Part shown: one piece after another, positions 55,101 to 63,689 of the stretch
Position numbering within the stretch: the first letter of the stretch is position 1
Layout: each line of letters starts with the position of its first letter
Source: an uncultured Lachnospiraceae bacterium
GTDB taxonomy: Bacteria > Bacillota > Clostridia > Lachnospirales > Lachnospiraceae
NCBI GenBank assembly: GCA_910585605.1
Contig: CAJUFL010000010.1
Location: forward strand, 1 to 64,000
Direction of reading: 5' to 3'
Length of the DNA: 64,000 nucleotides
Made by a program: the position numbers and the translations under genes
The notes under the pieces: generated by a model
What the model was told of the DNA's origin: nothing
Databases searched by the model: none
The model's input: the letters and a program-made list of their open reading frames with translations, nothing else

Positions 55101-55773
55101 TTCTGTGAGGTATTTTAAGAATATAATCCAAAAAATGGAGATAAATCCATATGAGTTGATTTTTGTTCAGATACCAGAAGTGTTTAATGCGAATGAAGAT
55201 TATAGAAAAACCTTTTCACGTCTTGATGAAGCAAAAACATTACTTGATGATTATTATGACTGGATAGTGCAAAAGGCGGTACAGGGAACATATGATGTAT
55301 TTGCACATAACAAAAAGAATGATTTGTATCATATTTTGAAGAGTTGGTATGATGAACAAAGCGATAATTCAAAAAAGGATTTACTTGATGGAAAAGCAAC
55401 GAATTTTATGTCTTTTATCAATACTTTAAGTTTATATAATGATAGTGAAATTGTTATCAGGTTAGTGAAAGTGGTTACAGATGTATATATTGATAACTGG
55501 AATATTGATGCGTATGAAGATTATATAAACGCTTTATCTAAGTGTAAAGAAAGCATTGAGAACATTAAGGATGGATTTACGGAAGGAAAAGTGACATTAA
55601 CTTTCAAGAATCGTTCAGGGAACAAAGTTGAGAAAAATGTTGAATGGAGCCAATCGAGTGCTGGGAGTGTTCTTAAAAACATCATAGAAGATGCTTTGGA
55701 TGAATACTCTGATTTGAGTGTAAATGATAGAGTGTGCATTTTGTTGGAAATGATTGATAAAATTGTTAATTGA
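52189..55773 (+). CDS. sspC: SspC-like P-loop ATPase (BrxC/PglY-type)
   Basis: This 1194-aa ATPase has Walker A GPYGKGKSHLFLVIL (about 64-77) and Walker B GVYIVFDEFSKFLE (about 248-261) in the layout of BrxC/PglY and SspC. The remaining 900 residues are helical with few Cys. SspC is thought to supply ATP-driven remodelling for sulfur modification. It follows the DUF4007 gene by 11 bases and precedes the cysteine desulfurase by 10. The AT content is visibly higher than in the conjugation genes, which marks the cassette as a separate acquisition. Confidence 0.8.
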   Translation: MDKFTKLSDYISFNMNFKTSINLYLNLNKADKIKSYIPTKSSLSVMREYLKSVITNTEQASLLIGPYGKGKSHLFLVILAILSMTRDKENYKIIKELENIVDDGSDIGVDVRNLIEKVWNEPPMLPVLIQDIEGDLRQSFLYALNESLKRNGLEEIFPDTYYSYALKRIDEWKDEFPDTFNSFISELELRNMNISDFRVDLSSFSREALDVFMEIYPDITAGSSFNPMVNEDVLPIYKSISELLKEYHGYSGVYIVFDEFSKFLEGQEDGKVGGNMKFLQDICELASDSSNSKVYVTMIAHKSIKEYGKYISRDIINAFTGIEGRLVEKYFITSSKNNYELIKDAIVKDDSSSELIPNADLYFGDKVCDLFYEVPFFKSNFTRTDFEQIILHGCYPLNPIGAYLLLNISEKVAQNERTLFTFISNDEPKSMFRFIKNHNGELPWIVSIEYIYDYFSNLFKKEVVNELVHNEWLNAEYAISKCDNDIERSMVKTLALFLIVDKFDELPATDKLLSLSNGMPDAMDTISELENKGIIYRKGSTNSYVFKTRAGASLKNEIKRQRAIRGDHIDYNEVFSVVEQKKFILPQRYNTNVSMTRYFRYEYMSVEDFLSIEREESFFDDSEFCDGKVIALFSLGQIDQNKIKKHYKSLESRRIVVVCPNITFKGTKQALDLEIVLGLGNSKFSDDNEVLTRELPLLEEDLIRELKQKLDKMYASEDCLILYLTVKGQICRKNSKSIDEAVNLSCEYLYDKTPEINNEMINRRKINTAQTRKARNNIIDAVIAHKDSEAFYAGTNQEATIYRSLFINTGINENKESTNLREVVNIIIEFIDRSSGNRQKFSELVEILTSAPYGVRLGVIPLLFSWVLAKRKEDVVMYFNDKEVQISADIIVNAIENPLDYELFISKEDAEKEKYIVELNNLFDIQNAMNLGDNRIKNLSVCIQRWFRALPQVTRNFSDVDGLEYSSEFIDSVRYFKNIIQKMEINPYELIFVQIPEVFNANEDYRKTFSRLDEAKTLLDDYYDWIVQKAVQGTYDVFAHNKKNDLYHILKSWYDEQSDNSKKDLLDGKATNFMSFINTLSLYNDSEIVIRLVKVVTDVYIDNWNIDAYEDYINALSKCKESIENIKDGFTEGKVTLTFKNRSGNKVEKNVEWSQSSAGSVLKNIIEDALDEYSDLSVNDRVCILLEMIDKIVN

Positions 55774-55783
55774 AGGGAGAGCC

Positions 55784-56929
55784 ATGATTTATTTAGATAA
55801 TGCTGCCACGACATATCCGAAGCCGGAAAATGTTTACAAACGAATGGATGAATTTTCAAGAAATGGTGCAGTGAATGCTGGGCGTGGATCATACAATTTG
55901 GCGCAAGACGCTACACAACTTATAGAAGAGACTAGAGATGTAATAAAAGAGCTTGTAAATATAAATAATGATGCAGATGTAATCTTTTCTCCATCAATCA
56001 CTTTTGCGATGAATCAAGTGATTAACGGACTTCAATGGAATAAAGGAGATGTTGTATATTTATCTCCATATGAGCACAATGCAGTAGCTAGGACTTTGAG
56101 TTATTGTAAGAAGAAAAATGGTATAGAGATCCGGGAATTACCTATTGATCCTAAAACCTTTTTGATTGATGTTGATAGAATGAGATATGAATTTTCAAAA
56201 AATCGTCCTAAAGCAATATTTTGTACACATATTAGCAATGTTACAGGGTACATATTACCGGTTGAGGACATATTTATGGAGGGAAGAAAATATAACTCAA
56301 TCAATATTTTGGATACAGCTCAGTCACTGGGACTAATTGATGTGGACGCCAAGGACTTGAATGTTGATATAATTGCTTTCACGGCTCATAAATCTTTATA
56401 TGGACCGATAGGAATTGGGGGATTTATAAATGTTTCGGGAATTGATTTGGATGTTGTGTTTGCGGGAGGTACTGGCAGTGATTCGTTGAACCTTGACATG
56501 CCGGAAGATGGACCAGGAAAATATGAGGCAGGTAGCCAGAACATTGTTGCTATCGCTGGTTTGAATGAAGCACTTAAATGTATTGACAGAGAAAGAGTCT
56601 TTGAACATGAAAAGTTATTGACAGTTGCATTAAGGGAGGCATTGGCGAATATTAACGGCATAAAAGTATTGTTGCCTGCGGATCTGAATAAACATATTGG
56701 AATAGTATCATTTGTTGTGAAAGACATGAAATCAGACGATGTTGCTGATATATTGAATGAAGATTTTGAAATAGCTGTAAGATCAGGATATCATTGTGCT
56801 CCTTTTATACATAAGTATTTAAAGGATGAAAGATCATTAGGTACAGTAAGAGTTGGGATAGGTCAGTTTAATTCTATAGATGATATAAATATACTGATTG
56901 AGTCCATCAAGGAGGTGCTGGTTGGATGA
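55784..56929 (+). CDS. sspA: SspA-like cysteine desulfurase
   Basis: This 381-aa PLP enzyme takes sulfur from cysteine and passes it on as persulfide. It has YLDNAATTYPKP at the start, the PLP-Lys in FTAHKSLYGPIG (about 205), GSQNIVAIAGLNEAL, and the catalytic Cys in AVRSGYHCAP (about 337). It resembles SufS/CsdA-type enzymes. ATG 55784 follows GAAGGGAGA. Unlike many Ssp loci, where sspA is separate, here it is the fourth gene of the same operon, and its stop overlaps the helicase start (ATGA). Confidence 0.88.
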   Translation: MIYLDNAATTYPKPENVYKRMDEFSRNGAVNAGRGSYNLAQDATQLIEETRDVIKELVNINNDADVIFSPSITFAMNQVINGLQWNKGDVVYLSPYEHNAVARTLSYCKKKNGIEIRELPIDPKTFLIDVDRMRYEFSKNRPKAIFCTHISNVTGYILPVEDIFMEGRKYNSINILDTAQSLGLIDVDAKDLNVDIIAFTAHKSLYGPIGIGGFINVSGIDLDVVFAGGTGSDSLNLDMPEDGPGKYEAGSQNIVAIAGLNEALKCIDRERVFEHEKLLTVALREALANINGIKVLLPADLNKHIGIVSFVVKDMKSDDVADILNEDFEIAVRSGYHCAPFIHKYLKDERSLGTVRVGIGQFNSIDDINILIESIKEVLVG

Positions 56930-58653
56930 GTTTATATTTTGACTATATGTACAAGATGTCAGTATCAGATTTACAAGGATATCTTGGCGGTGATATATAT
57001 GACCTGTTGGTTGAATGGTATCCGACGGGGGATTCACCAATAACAAAGGATCGATTGGTCAAGATGATAAATTCAATATATGGGACTTCTATTTTTGACA
57101 ATAGAAATTTTCGTAGAGATATGCTTTTGACATTAGATAAGGACTCCATCTATGAAATTCGTGATAATTGCTTAAAAGGAAGTGAAAGTAAAGAAGATGA
57201 TCCATATAAAATTGTAGAGATTGTGAGCAAGAAGCCATGGAATAAAAATAAAATTTCTGCATATTTACTCAACCTTTGGGGACTTCCCGAAAATGTATTT
57301 GATAAGCAGAGCTTGCAGGTTGAATTATGCCAGGATATAACAGCTGGTGAGAGATTTTATGAACTTTTAGATTACCAATATTATATAAAACAAAGAACAC
57401 TTAACATACTCAATTCAGGGAATATGCTGGAGAGGATGTTGATCCACATGCCTACAGGAACAGGTAAAACGAAAACATCTATGCATATCATTACAAATTA
57501 CATTGAATTTACGCTTGAAAAAAGAGGACTTATTCTATGGGTTGCCCATACTACTGAACTCTTACAGCAGGCGTATGATACATTTGTTGAAGTTTGGTCG
57601 AACCTCGGTGATGGAACAATTAGAACTTATAAAATCTGGGGTAATGCAAATATAGAGTTAGGAAGTGATGAAATTAACGGCATTGCTTTTTGTGGACTTT
57701 CTAAACTAATGTCCATGAAGACAAGCTCGCCTGAAATGTTTGAAGTTTTGCATAAGAATTGCAGACTCTTGGTATTTGATGAGGCACATAAAGCGGCTGC
57801 AAAGCAAACAAGAGATACGATTGAGGCATTGCTTAGGATGCCGCAAGGATATGATAATCGTGCGTTGTTAGGTCTTTCTGCGACGCCAGGAAGAACTACA
57901 CAGTTATCTAGTGACAACACGCTCTTGTCGGATATGTTTGGGAATAAATTGATATATATCGACTCAAGTATATTGAACCAAGTTAATTATGGAAGATTAG
58001 GTGCATTGAATAAAGTTGCTGAAACAAATATTATAAAATATTTTCAGGAGAGAAGGATTTTAGCAAAAATGGACATAGAAAGGCTTAGTTATGAATATGA
58101 GTTCTCAGATAGTGAGCTAAGTGTTCTAAGATCTGAATTGGTTGATTTGGGATTTGATGATAAGGATTATTCCAAGGAGCAGCTTAATGTACTGGCACGA
58201 AATAAGTCCAGAAATAAAGCTATTATGGTCAAATTAAGAAGTTTGTATAAGGATGGAGTCCCTACGATTGTTTTTGCATGTTCTGTAAGTCATGCAAAGA
58301 TGCTTTCGGCAATGCTGACCCTTGAGGAAATTCCCAATAGTCTTGTTACAGGAGATATGAATATGGTTGACCGAAAAAATGCGATTGAATCATTTAAAAA
58401 CAGAAATAGTGATGTGAACATTATTATCAACTATGAAGTGTTGACTACAGGATTTGATTCAAAAAATATCAGGTGTGTTTTTATCACTCGTCCGACTAAA
58501 TCTGTTGTTTTGTATAGCCAAATGTTGGGGAGAGGTCTTAGGGGACCTATGATGGGAGGAAACGAGCGATGCACACTTGTTGATATAGATGATAATTTAG
58601 AAGCTTTTGATAATGAAACTGCGTTTTCGCATTTTGATGATTACTGGAAGTAA
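56926..58653 (+). CDS. Superfamily 2 DEAH helicase of the cassette
   Basis: This 575-aa helicase has an N-terminal 150-residue domain of its own, then Walker A MPTGTGKTKTS (about 178), DEAH (about 285), SATPGRT, and the C-terminal motifs VLTTGFDSKNIRCVF and QMLGRGLRG (about 543). It overlaps the desulfurase stop by 4 bases, so it is in one transcript. It would unwind or translocate on DNA that lacks the modification. I link it to the restriction partner of the phosphorothioation module, the SspFGH type being the closest precedent I know; the exact correspondence is not verified. Confidence 0.8.
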   Translation: MSLYFDYMYKMSVSDLQGYLGGDIYDLLVEWYPTGDSPITKDRLVKMINSIYGTSIFDNRNFRRDMLLTLDKDSIYEIRDNCLKGSESKEDDPYKIVEIVSKKPWNKNKISAYLLNLWGLPENVFDKQSLQVELCQDITAGERFYELLDYQYYIKQRTLNILNSGNMLERMLIHMPTGTGKTKTSMHIITNYIEFTLEKRGLILWVAHTTELLQQAYDTFVEVWSNLGDGTIRTYKIWGNANIELGSDEINGIAFCGLSKLMSMKTSSPEMFEVLHKNCRLLVFDEAHKAAAKQTRDTIEALLRMPQGYDNRALLGLSATPGRTTQLSSDNTLLSDMFGNKLIYIDSSILNQVNYGRLGALNKVAETNIIKYFQERRILAKMDIERLSYEYEFSDSELSVLRSELVDLGFDDKDYSKEQLNVLARNKSRNKAIMVKLRSLYKDGVPTIVFACSVSHAKMLSAMLTLEEIPNSLVTGDMNMVDRKNAIESFKNRNSDVNIIINYEVLTTGFDSKNIRCVFITRPTKSVVLYSQMLGRGLRGPMMGGNERCTLVDIDDNLEAFDNETAFSHFDDYWK

Positions 58654-58670
58654 AAAAGGAGGTACATAAG

Positions 58671-60470
58671 ATGGGCAAGAGTATTGTTGACATTCAAAAC
58701 ATGGGAGATGCACTTAGAAATACAGGGTATAAGAATATTGAGAGTGCAGTTGCGGAAATAGTTGATAATTCCGTTGAGGCAAATGCAAAAGATGTGTTTG
58801 TTATCATGAGCGAGGATATAAATCCGGTATCTGGAAGAAAACTCGTGAATGAAATAGGATTCCTTGATAATGGTGATGGAATGAATACGGATATTCTGGG
58901 AAGTTGTTTGGGGATTGGATCAACGACTCGTAAGGCACGTAAAGGAATGGGAAGATTTGGCGTGGGCTTGCCACAGGCGTCCCTTCATGCTTGCCCGGAG
59001 GTTGTGGTATATTCCTGGCAGAACGGAATAGATAATTGTCAAATGGTATATCTTAACATAAATAAAGTTAAGGATGGAGAACAAACAGAAATAGCTGATC
59101 CTGAAGAATGTTCGCTTCCAGAAAAATATAAGAAGTATATAAACTATAAAATTCCTGAAAAGGAATATGATTTTTCAAATAGTGGTACTTTGGTGATTTG
59201 GAAACAATGTGACAATCTTTCTCCGAAAAGTCGAGGACCTCTTCAAAAAAGATTGGAATTTGAACTGGGAAAGAAATTTAGATATTTTATCTTTGAAGGA
59301 AAATCAAGTATTAAAATTATTTGTGAAGAAAATCCTGAAACAGCGGTTGATGTATTTCCCAATGACCCATTGATGCTCATGGATAAAAATTATGTGTTAG
59401 GTGATTCGTCCGATCCAAAGAAAGCATTATATAAGGATGAATCAGGTAATTCAGAACCTGTTTTTGAACTATATACTGGTGGGGGGACTGGTACAGGAGA
59501 GATAGAAGTTCCTGTAAAATACTTGGATAAAGATGAAAAGGTATGTCAGTCAAAGGTGAAAATACGATTTTCCAAAGTAAAAGATAAATTTTATGATGAA
59601 ACTGCTTTCCCTACGGGGAACCCAGGTTCTTATGAGATTGGTAAGCATGTTAAGAAGTTAGAGGGGATATCTGTAATTAGAGCTGGTAGAGAGATAGATT
59701 TTGGTATTTTTGATTATTATAATCCCACTAACGAACCTCAGCACAGATGGTGGGGATGTGAGATTATATTTGAGCCAGAATTAGACGAATTGTTTGGCGT
59801 TACAAACAATAAGCAACATGTTCGTCTAACCAATATGAGCGGAGATCGTGGTGAAGATATTGATTTTGATGAGGAAGTACAGCCTGTTTGGGAACAATTG
59901 CAAAGTTTTGTGGCGCCTACAATTAAAGCTATGTACAATGAAAACGAGGCTACAAGGCATAATACGAGAAGTGAAGAAACACCGGTTACTCCGTCAACAA
60001 ATATTATAAATGCTGTTGAAACAGAGGAACAGGAAGATGATGAGGATTATGTTAATCCTATGGATGACCTTTCGCCAGAGGAGGTTCTGGCTATCGGAAA
60101 GGAAGAACTAAAAGATCAGGGGATAGAAAATCCAACGGAGGAACAAATCAAGAGCTTCTTAAGCAACTTTGCACAATTTGAGTATGTTGACAGAGGTGAA
60201 AGATCACCGGCTTTTGATTATAAGCAGGTGCTGGATACAACTCGCATAATGATAAATACCGGACATAAGTTTTATACATCGTTTTTATCCAAGATATATA
60301 TGAATAGCGATGCGAAAACTACTTTTGAACTTTTCATTGGTTCATTGGTGAAATCAGTAGTAAAAACAGACGCATATCAGAAATCGGAAAATGATAGACT
60401 TATTTCAATGTTTTACACTAAATTGAACCAATATATTGATAAGCAGCTTAATCCGGTAAATGTAAAGTAG
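58671..60470 (+). CDS. GHKL (Hsp90/MutL-like) ATPase of the cassette
   Basis: This 599-aa protein has a complete Bergerat fold: AVAEIVDNSVEANA (N box, about 26-39), GFLDNGDGM (G1, about 63-71) and KGMGRFGVGLPQASL (G2, about 88-102). A middle domain of about 250 residues (W.WWGCEI near 360) and a C-terminal acidic linker and helical domain follow. GHKL ATPases change shape with ATP and act as clamps or switches in several defence systems. It is 17 bp after the helicase with an AAAAGGAGG site. Role in recognising or clamping target DNA is inferred. Confidence 0.8.
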   Translation: MGKSIVDIQNMGDALRNTGYKNIESAVAEIVDNSVEANAKDVFVIMSEDINPVSGRKLVNEIGFLDNGDGMNTDILGSCLGIGSTTRKARKGMGRFGVGLPQASLHACPEVVVYSWQNGIDNCQMVYLNINKVKDGEQTEIADPEECSLPEKYKKYINYKIPEKEYDFSNSGTLVIWKQCDNLSPKSRGPLQKRLEFELGKKFRYFIFEGKSSIKIICEENPETAVDVFPNDPLMLMDKNYVLGDSSDPKKALYKDESGNSEPVFELYTGGGTGTGEIEVPVKYLDKDEKVCQSKVKIRFSKVKDKFYDETAFPTGNPGSYEIGKHVKKLEGISVIRAGREIDFGIFDYYNPTNEPQHRWWGCEIIFEPELDELFGVTNNKQHVRLTNMSGDRGEDIDFDEEVQPVWEQLQSFVAPTIKAMYNENEATRHNTRSEETPVTPSTNIINAVETEEQEDDEDYVNPMDDLSPEEVLAIGKEELKDQGIENPTEEQIKSFLSNFAQFEYVDRGERSPAFDYKQVLDTTRIMINTGHKFYTSFLSKIYMNSDAKTTFELFIGSLVKSVVKTDAYQKSENDRLISMFYTKLNQYIDKQLNPVNVK

Positions 60471-60477
60471 GTGTTAT

Positions 60478-61398
60478 ATGGCTCTATTATTATCAAATGA
60501 AATACTGAATGCAATCAGTGAAGAACTAAAAAAAGCTGACGAATCTGTACAGATAATATCAGCGTTTTGTAAGAGTAATACGATTAAGTATCTTAGCAAG
60601 TACATTTCTGATACTGTTTTACAAAAACGGATGTTGGTTAGGTTTAGGTTGGATGACCTTCTAAATGGGAGTACGGATTTCGATGTTATAGAGTATTGCC
60701 GAGGTAGTGGTTGGAAAGTGTTCATTCGTTTCGATCTCCACGCCAAAACTTACATAGTTGACAATAAACGGGGAATCAATGCAAGTGCGAATGCTACCGC
60801 AAGTGGTCTGAGTATTGGTAAAAGTGGTAATGTAGAATTAGGGACTTTGATAGATATCGAGCCGCAGGATATCAAGAAAATCGACAAACTATTTAATGAT
60901 GCCATAGAAATTGACGATGATATACTGAGGAAACTCAAGGAACAGTATGAAAAGGCAAAATGCACGGACAATCAGGGGGTTAAAGTAAATAGGTGGAGTA
61001 AGGATATACTTGACATGTTCGAGCCGGATATAGACACCTTATTTTCCTATGAATTACCAGAGTCCGATGATGTGATAACAGGAGGTTTTCTCGATTTCTT
61101 AGATATGGAGGTTAGAGAAAACAATCTGGAGGAATTGAAAGAAACATTTAGATGGAGTAATTCTTATTTATGGCTTATGAGAACTCTTAGAAATAATGGT
61201 GGTTTTATGTATTTTGGTGCATTATCCGCAGCGTTGCATGATGCTGTAATAACAGATCCCAAACCTTATAGAAAGGATATTAAATTTATGCTTGCTAATT
61301 TGTTGTCTATTATAGAGAAACTTGAGATGGATGAAATTTCTATTGACAGACCAAATTATTCTCAAAGGGTAAGACTTGCGGGCATGATAGATAATTAA
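60478..61398 (+). CDS. PLD-family nuclease of the cassette
   Basis: This 306-aa protein has one HKD motif of the phospholipase D superfamily (DLHAKTYIVD, followed by GINASANATASGL, about 82-105). Single-HKD proteins usually act as dimers and cut DNA. The N-terminal 70 residues form the expected ALLLSNEILNAI... Rossmann-like half. The C-terminal half is helical (EELKETFRWSNSYLWLMRTL). It lies 7 bp after the GHKL gene and ends the AT-rich operon. It is the best nuclease candidate among the three partner genes. Confidence 0.8.
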   Translation: MALLLSNEILNAISEELKKADESVQIISAFCKSNTIKYLSKYISDTVLQKRMLVRFRLDDLLNGSTDFDVIEYCRGSGWKVFIRFDLHAKTYIVDNKRGINASANATASGLSIGKSGNVELGTLIDIEPQDIKKIDKLFNDAIEIDDDILRKLKEQYEKAKCTDNQGVKVNRWSKDILDMFEPDIDTLFSYELPESDDVITGGFLDFLDMEVRENNLEELKETFRWSNSYLWLMRTLRNNGGFMYFGALSAALHDAVITDPKPYRKDIKFMLANLLSIIEKLEMDEISIDRPNYSQRVRLAGMIDN

Positions 61399-61424
61399 AT
61401 CATATGAACAGGGGATAAGAGATT

Positions 61425-63689
61425 ATGGAAAACACATTTATAGAAGTAAAATCAAACGGAGTAGTTTCTGCAAAACAGGGCAGTAACGGCAGATCTCCCT
61501 ATGAACATCAGAGAAAGGCCATGGAGTGTCTTGATATTATTGATAAACTCGACGATTACAGCACATTAGTTGTTCTTCCGACCGGTGGTGGGAAGACTTA
61601 CACGGCTTCATCATGGTTGTTGAAGGCTGCACTCAACAAGCATAAGAAGATTTTATGGATTGCACACAGACAGACTTTGCTTGATCAGGCAGCGGAATCA
61701 TTTCAGAAATTTGCCTATGCTGAAAATATGCCTAATGTATCAAGTTTCAAATACAGGATTGTGTCAGGTTCGACCGACCACGACAGAACTATAGATATTG
61801 TGGGTACTGACAATCTTCTAATTGCGAGTAAGGACAGCTTGGGGAGAAATCTGCAAGCGTTAGATTCATGGGTTAAGGGAGAAAAAGAGGTTTATCTGGT
61901 AATCGACGAGGCTCATCACTCAACAGCTAAAACATACAGAAAAGTCATTGATTATGTTAAGAGCAATGTGAGCCATGTCAAGATTATAGGTCTTACAGCT
62001 ACACCGTTCAGGACGGCTGACAGCGAACAGGGACTTCTTGCGAAGATTTATACAGATGGAGTAAATCTTGGCAAGCCTGTCAAGGATAATAAAGGCATTA
62101 CATATAAGATTGACCTTAAAATCCTGATTAACCGCAGTATATTGTCACGTCCGATTTTCGAGAGTTACAGTACTGAAGAGGGATTCGGTAACAACTTGGG
62201 CAAGGATGATTGGGACAGGATTTCACATTTAGATATTCTGCCTGATGATATTGCCGAGCAGATGGCGGAAAGTGCAGCCAGGAACAAGCTGATAATTGAT
62301 ACATATAAGAAAAATGAGGAGACATATGGTAAGACGATAGTATTTGCCGTCAATGTTGTTCATGCTATCACACTCGCTAAATTATTTAACAAAGCAGGTG
62401 TAAAGGCAGAGTTTATCGTGTCTGATGTAAAGGACATGGTTACTGGTGTGAGAATAAGCAGCAAGGATAATGAGAAAAAGCTGGAGAGCTATAGAAACGG
62501 AGACACCAAGGTTCTTATAAATGTGAATATACTGACAGAGGGTGTAGACCTCCCACAGACGCAGACGGTTTTTCTTGCCAGACCGACGGTTTCGACTATC
62601 CTTATGACACAGATGATAGGCAGGGCACTTCGAGGTACGAGTGCAGGTGGAACTGCCTATGCACATATCGTGTCATTTATAGACGATTGGGATGAACATA
62701 TCGCATGGGTCAATCCGGAAAGTCTGTTTGTGGATGATGAGTCTGATTTTTCTGACAATCCTATCGAACATCAGAGGCATGAGCTTCGCATGATAGCCAT
62801 ATCCAAGATAGAGGAGTTTGCGGCTATCCTTGATGATTCAGTGGATACTACGGCTATCGAGAGAGTGCCGTTTGAGAAACGTATTCCTATTGGAATGTAT
62901 GCCTTTACATGTCTTGAAGAGAATGGTATGGATCACTCTTATCAGGTTATGGTATATGACAGCACACAGGAAGCTTATGAGGACATGATGTATGCTCTTC
63001 CGGCTTTGTTCAAGGATTTTGGGGTAGATGATGAGTTTGTAGACGAGGACACATTATATGATATGGCAGATCAGATAGCGGATACATTCTTTACAGGAGA
63101 AATGATTCCACCATATTCCGAGGAGGATATCATTCATATTCTTATGTACTATGCACAGTATGAGGATATACCGAAGTTTTATACATTTAAGGATATTGAT
63201 AAGAGTAAGCTCGATGTGGCAGCCATTGCAAGGCATATCTGGGATGAGGATATGGGTCCAAGAAAGAAAGCGGAGTATGTGGATTCTATCTGGGAGGACA
63301 CAGACGATAATATGCTTCGTTTGTTCTTCGGGAGGAAAGTATATTTTTGGAGACAGCTTGATATTGAGATGATGAAGCTTGGGGATCCTGATATTTTTGA
63401 AGTCGAGCAGAATGTAAAGTATGGTAAGCGTGATTTTGAGGATATGTCTCTTTCTGAAATCAGAGAGCACGATCCAAATTATGAAAAAGAACTTCGTGAC
63501 GGTGCATTTGAAAAGGCAATGAACGAGGACGGATGCTATGTTTGTGCAGAGTGTGGTTTGGAAAGTGAGTATAGGATTCCTTTCCAAGTTGACCATATTG
63601 TTCCGCTAAATAAGCACGGAAAGACTGTGCCTGACAACTTACAGGTTTTGTGTAGGAGCTGCAATGCGAAGAAGAGTGATAAGCTATGA
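61425..63689 (+). CDS. Superfamily 2 helicase with C-terminal HNH nuclease
   Basis: This 754-aa protein joins an SSL2-type helicase (LPTGGGKTYTAS about 50-60; IDEAHHSTAKTYRK about 160; LTATPFRT; QMIGRALRGT about 405) with a C-terminal HNH module. That module has CYVCAECG, the VDHIVPLNKHGK catalytic His motif and CRSCNAKK (about 702-750). Such fusions cut DNA they have translocated on. Its GC content is higher than the upstream cassette and like that of the conjugation genes, so it may belong to a separate module or be an older resident. It has GGGGATAAG upstream and overlaps the next gene by 4 bases. Confidence 0.85.
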   Translation: MENTFIEVKSNGVVSAKQGSNGRSPYEHQRKAMECLDIIDKLDDYSTLVVLPTGGGKTYTASSWLLKAALNKHKKILWIAHRQTLLDQAAESFQKFAYAENMPNVSSFKYRIVSGSTDHDRTIDIVGTDNLLIASKDSLGRNLQALDSWVKGEKEVYLVIDEAHHSTAKTYRKVIDYVKSNVSHVKIIGLTATPFRTADSEQGLLAKIYTDGVNLGKPVKDNKGITYKIDLKILINRSILSRPIFESYSTEEGFGNNLGKDDWDRISHLDILPDDIAEQMAESAARNKLIIDTYKKNEETYGKTIVFAVNVVHAITLAKLFNKAGVKAEFIVSDVKDMVTGVRISSKDNEKKLESYRNGDTKVLINVNILTEGVDLPQTQTVFLARPTVSTILMTQMIGRALRGTSAGGTAYAHIVSFIDDWDEHIAWVNPESLFVDDESDFSDNPIEHQRHELRMIAISKIEEFAAILDDSVDTTAIERVPFEKRIPIGMYAFTCLEENGMDHSYQVMVYDSTQEAYEDMMYALPALFKDFGVDDEFVDEDTLYDMADQIADTFFTGEMIPPYSEEDIIHILMYYAQYEDIPKFYTFKDIDKSKLDVAAIARHIWDEDMGPRKKAEYVDSIWEDTDDNMLRLFFGRKVYFWRQLDIEMMKLGDPDIFEVEQNVKYGKRDFEDMSLSEIREHDPNYEKELRDGAFEKAMNEDGCYVCAECGLESEYRIPFQVDHIVPLNKHGKTVPDNLQVLCRSCNAKKSDKL

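Noticed and set aside
49348..61398. Classical DndABCDE/DndFGH system
   Set aside because: No DndB, DndD or DndE-like gene is present, and the ATPase is of the BrxC/SspC size and layout.
56926..61398. DISARM (helicase plus PLD)
   Set aside because: DUF1998 (DrmB) and a methylase are lacking, and the GHKL ATPase is not a DISARM component.
49348..63689. Type 4 BREX system
   Set aside because: The PAPS-reductase and BrxC-like ATPase fit, but no PglZ phosphatase or BrxL protease is in the window, while DUF4007 and a cysteine desulfurase fit the Ssp type. Still open if pglZ follows outside the window.
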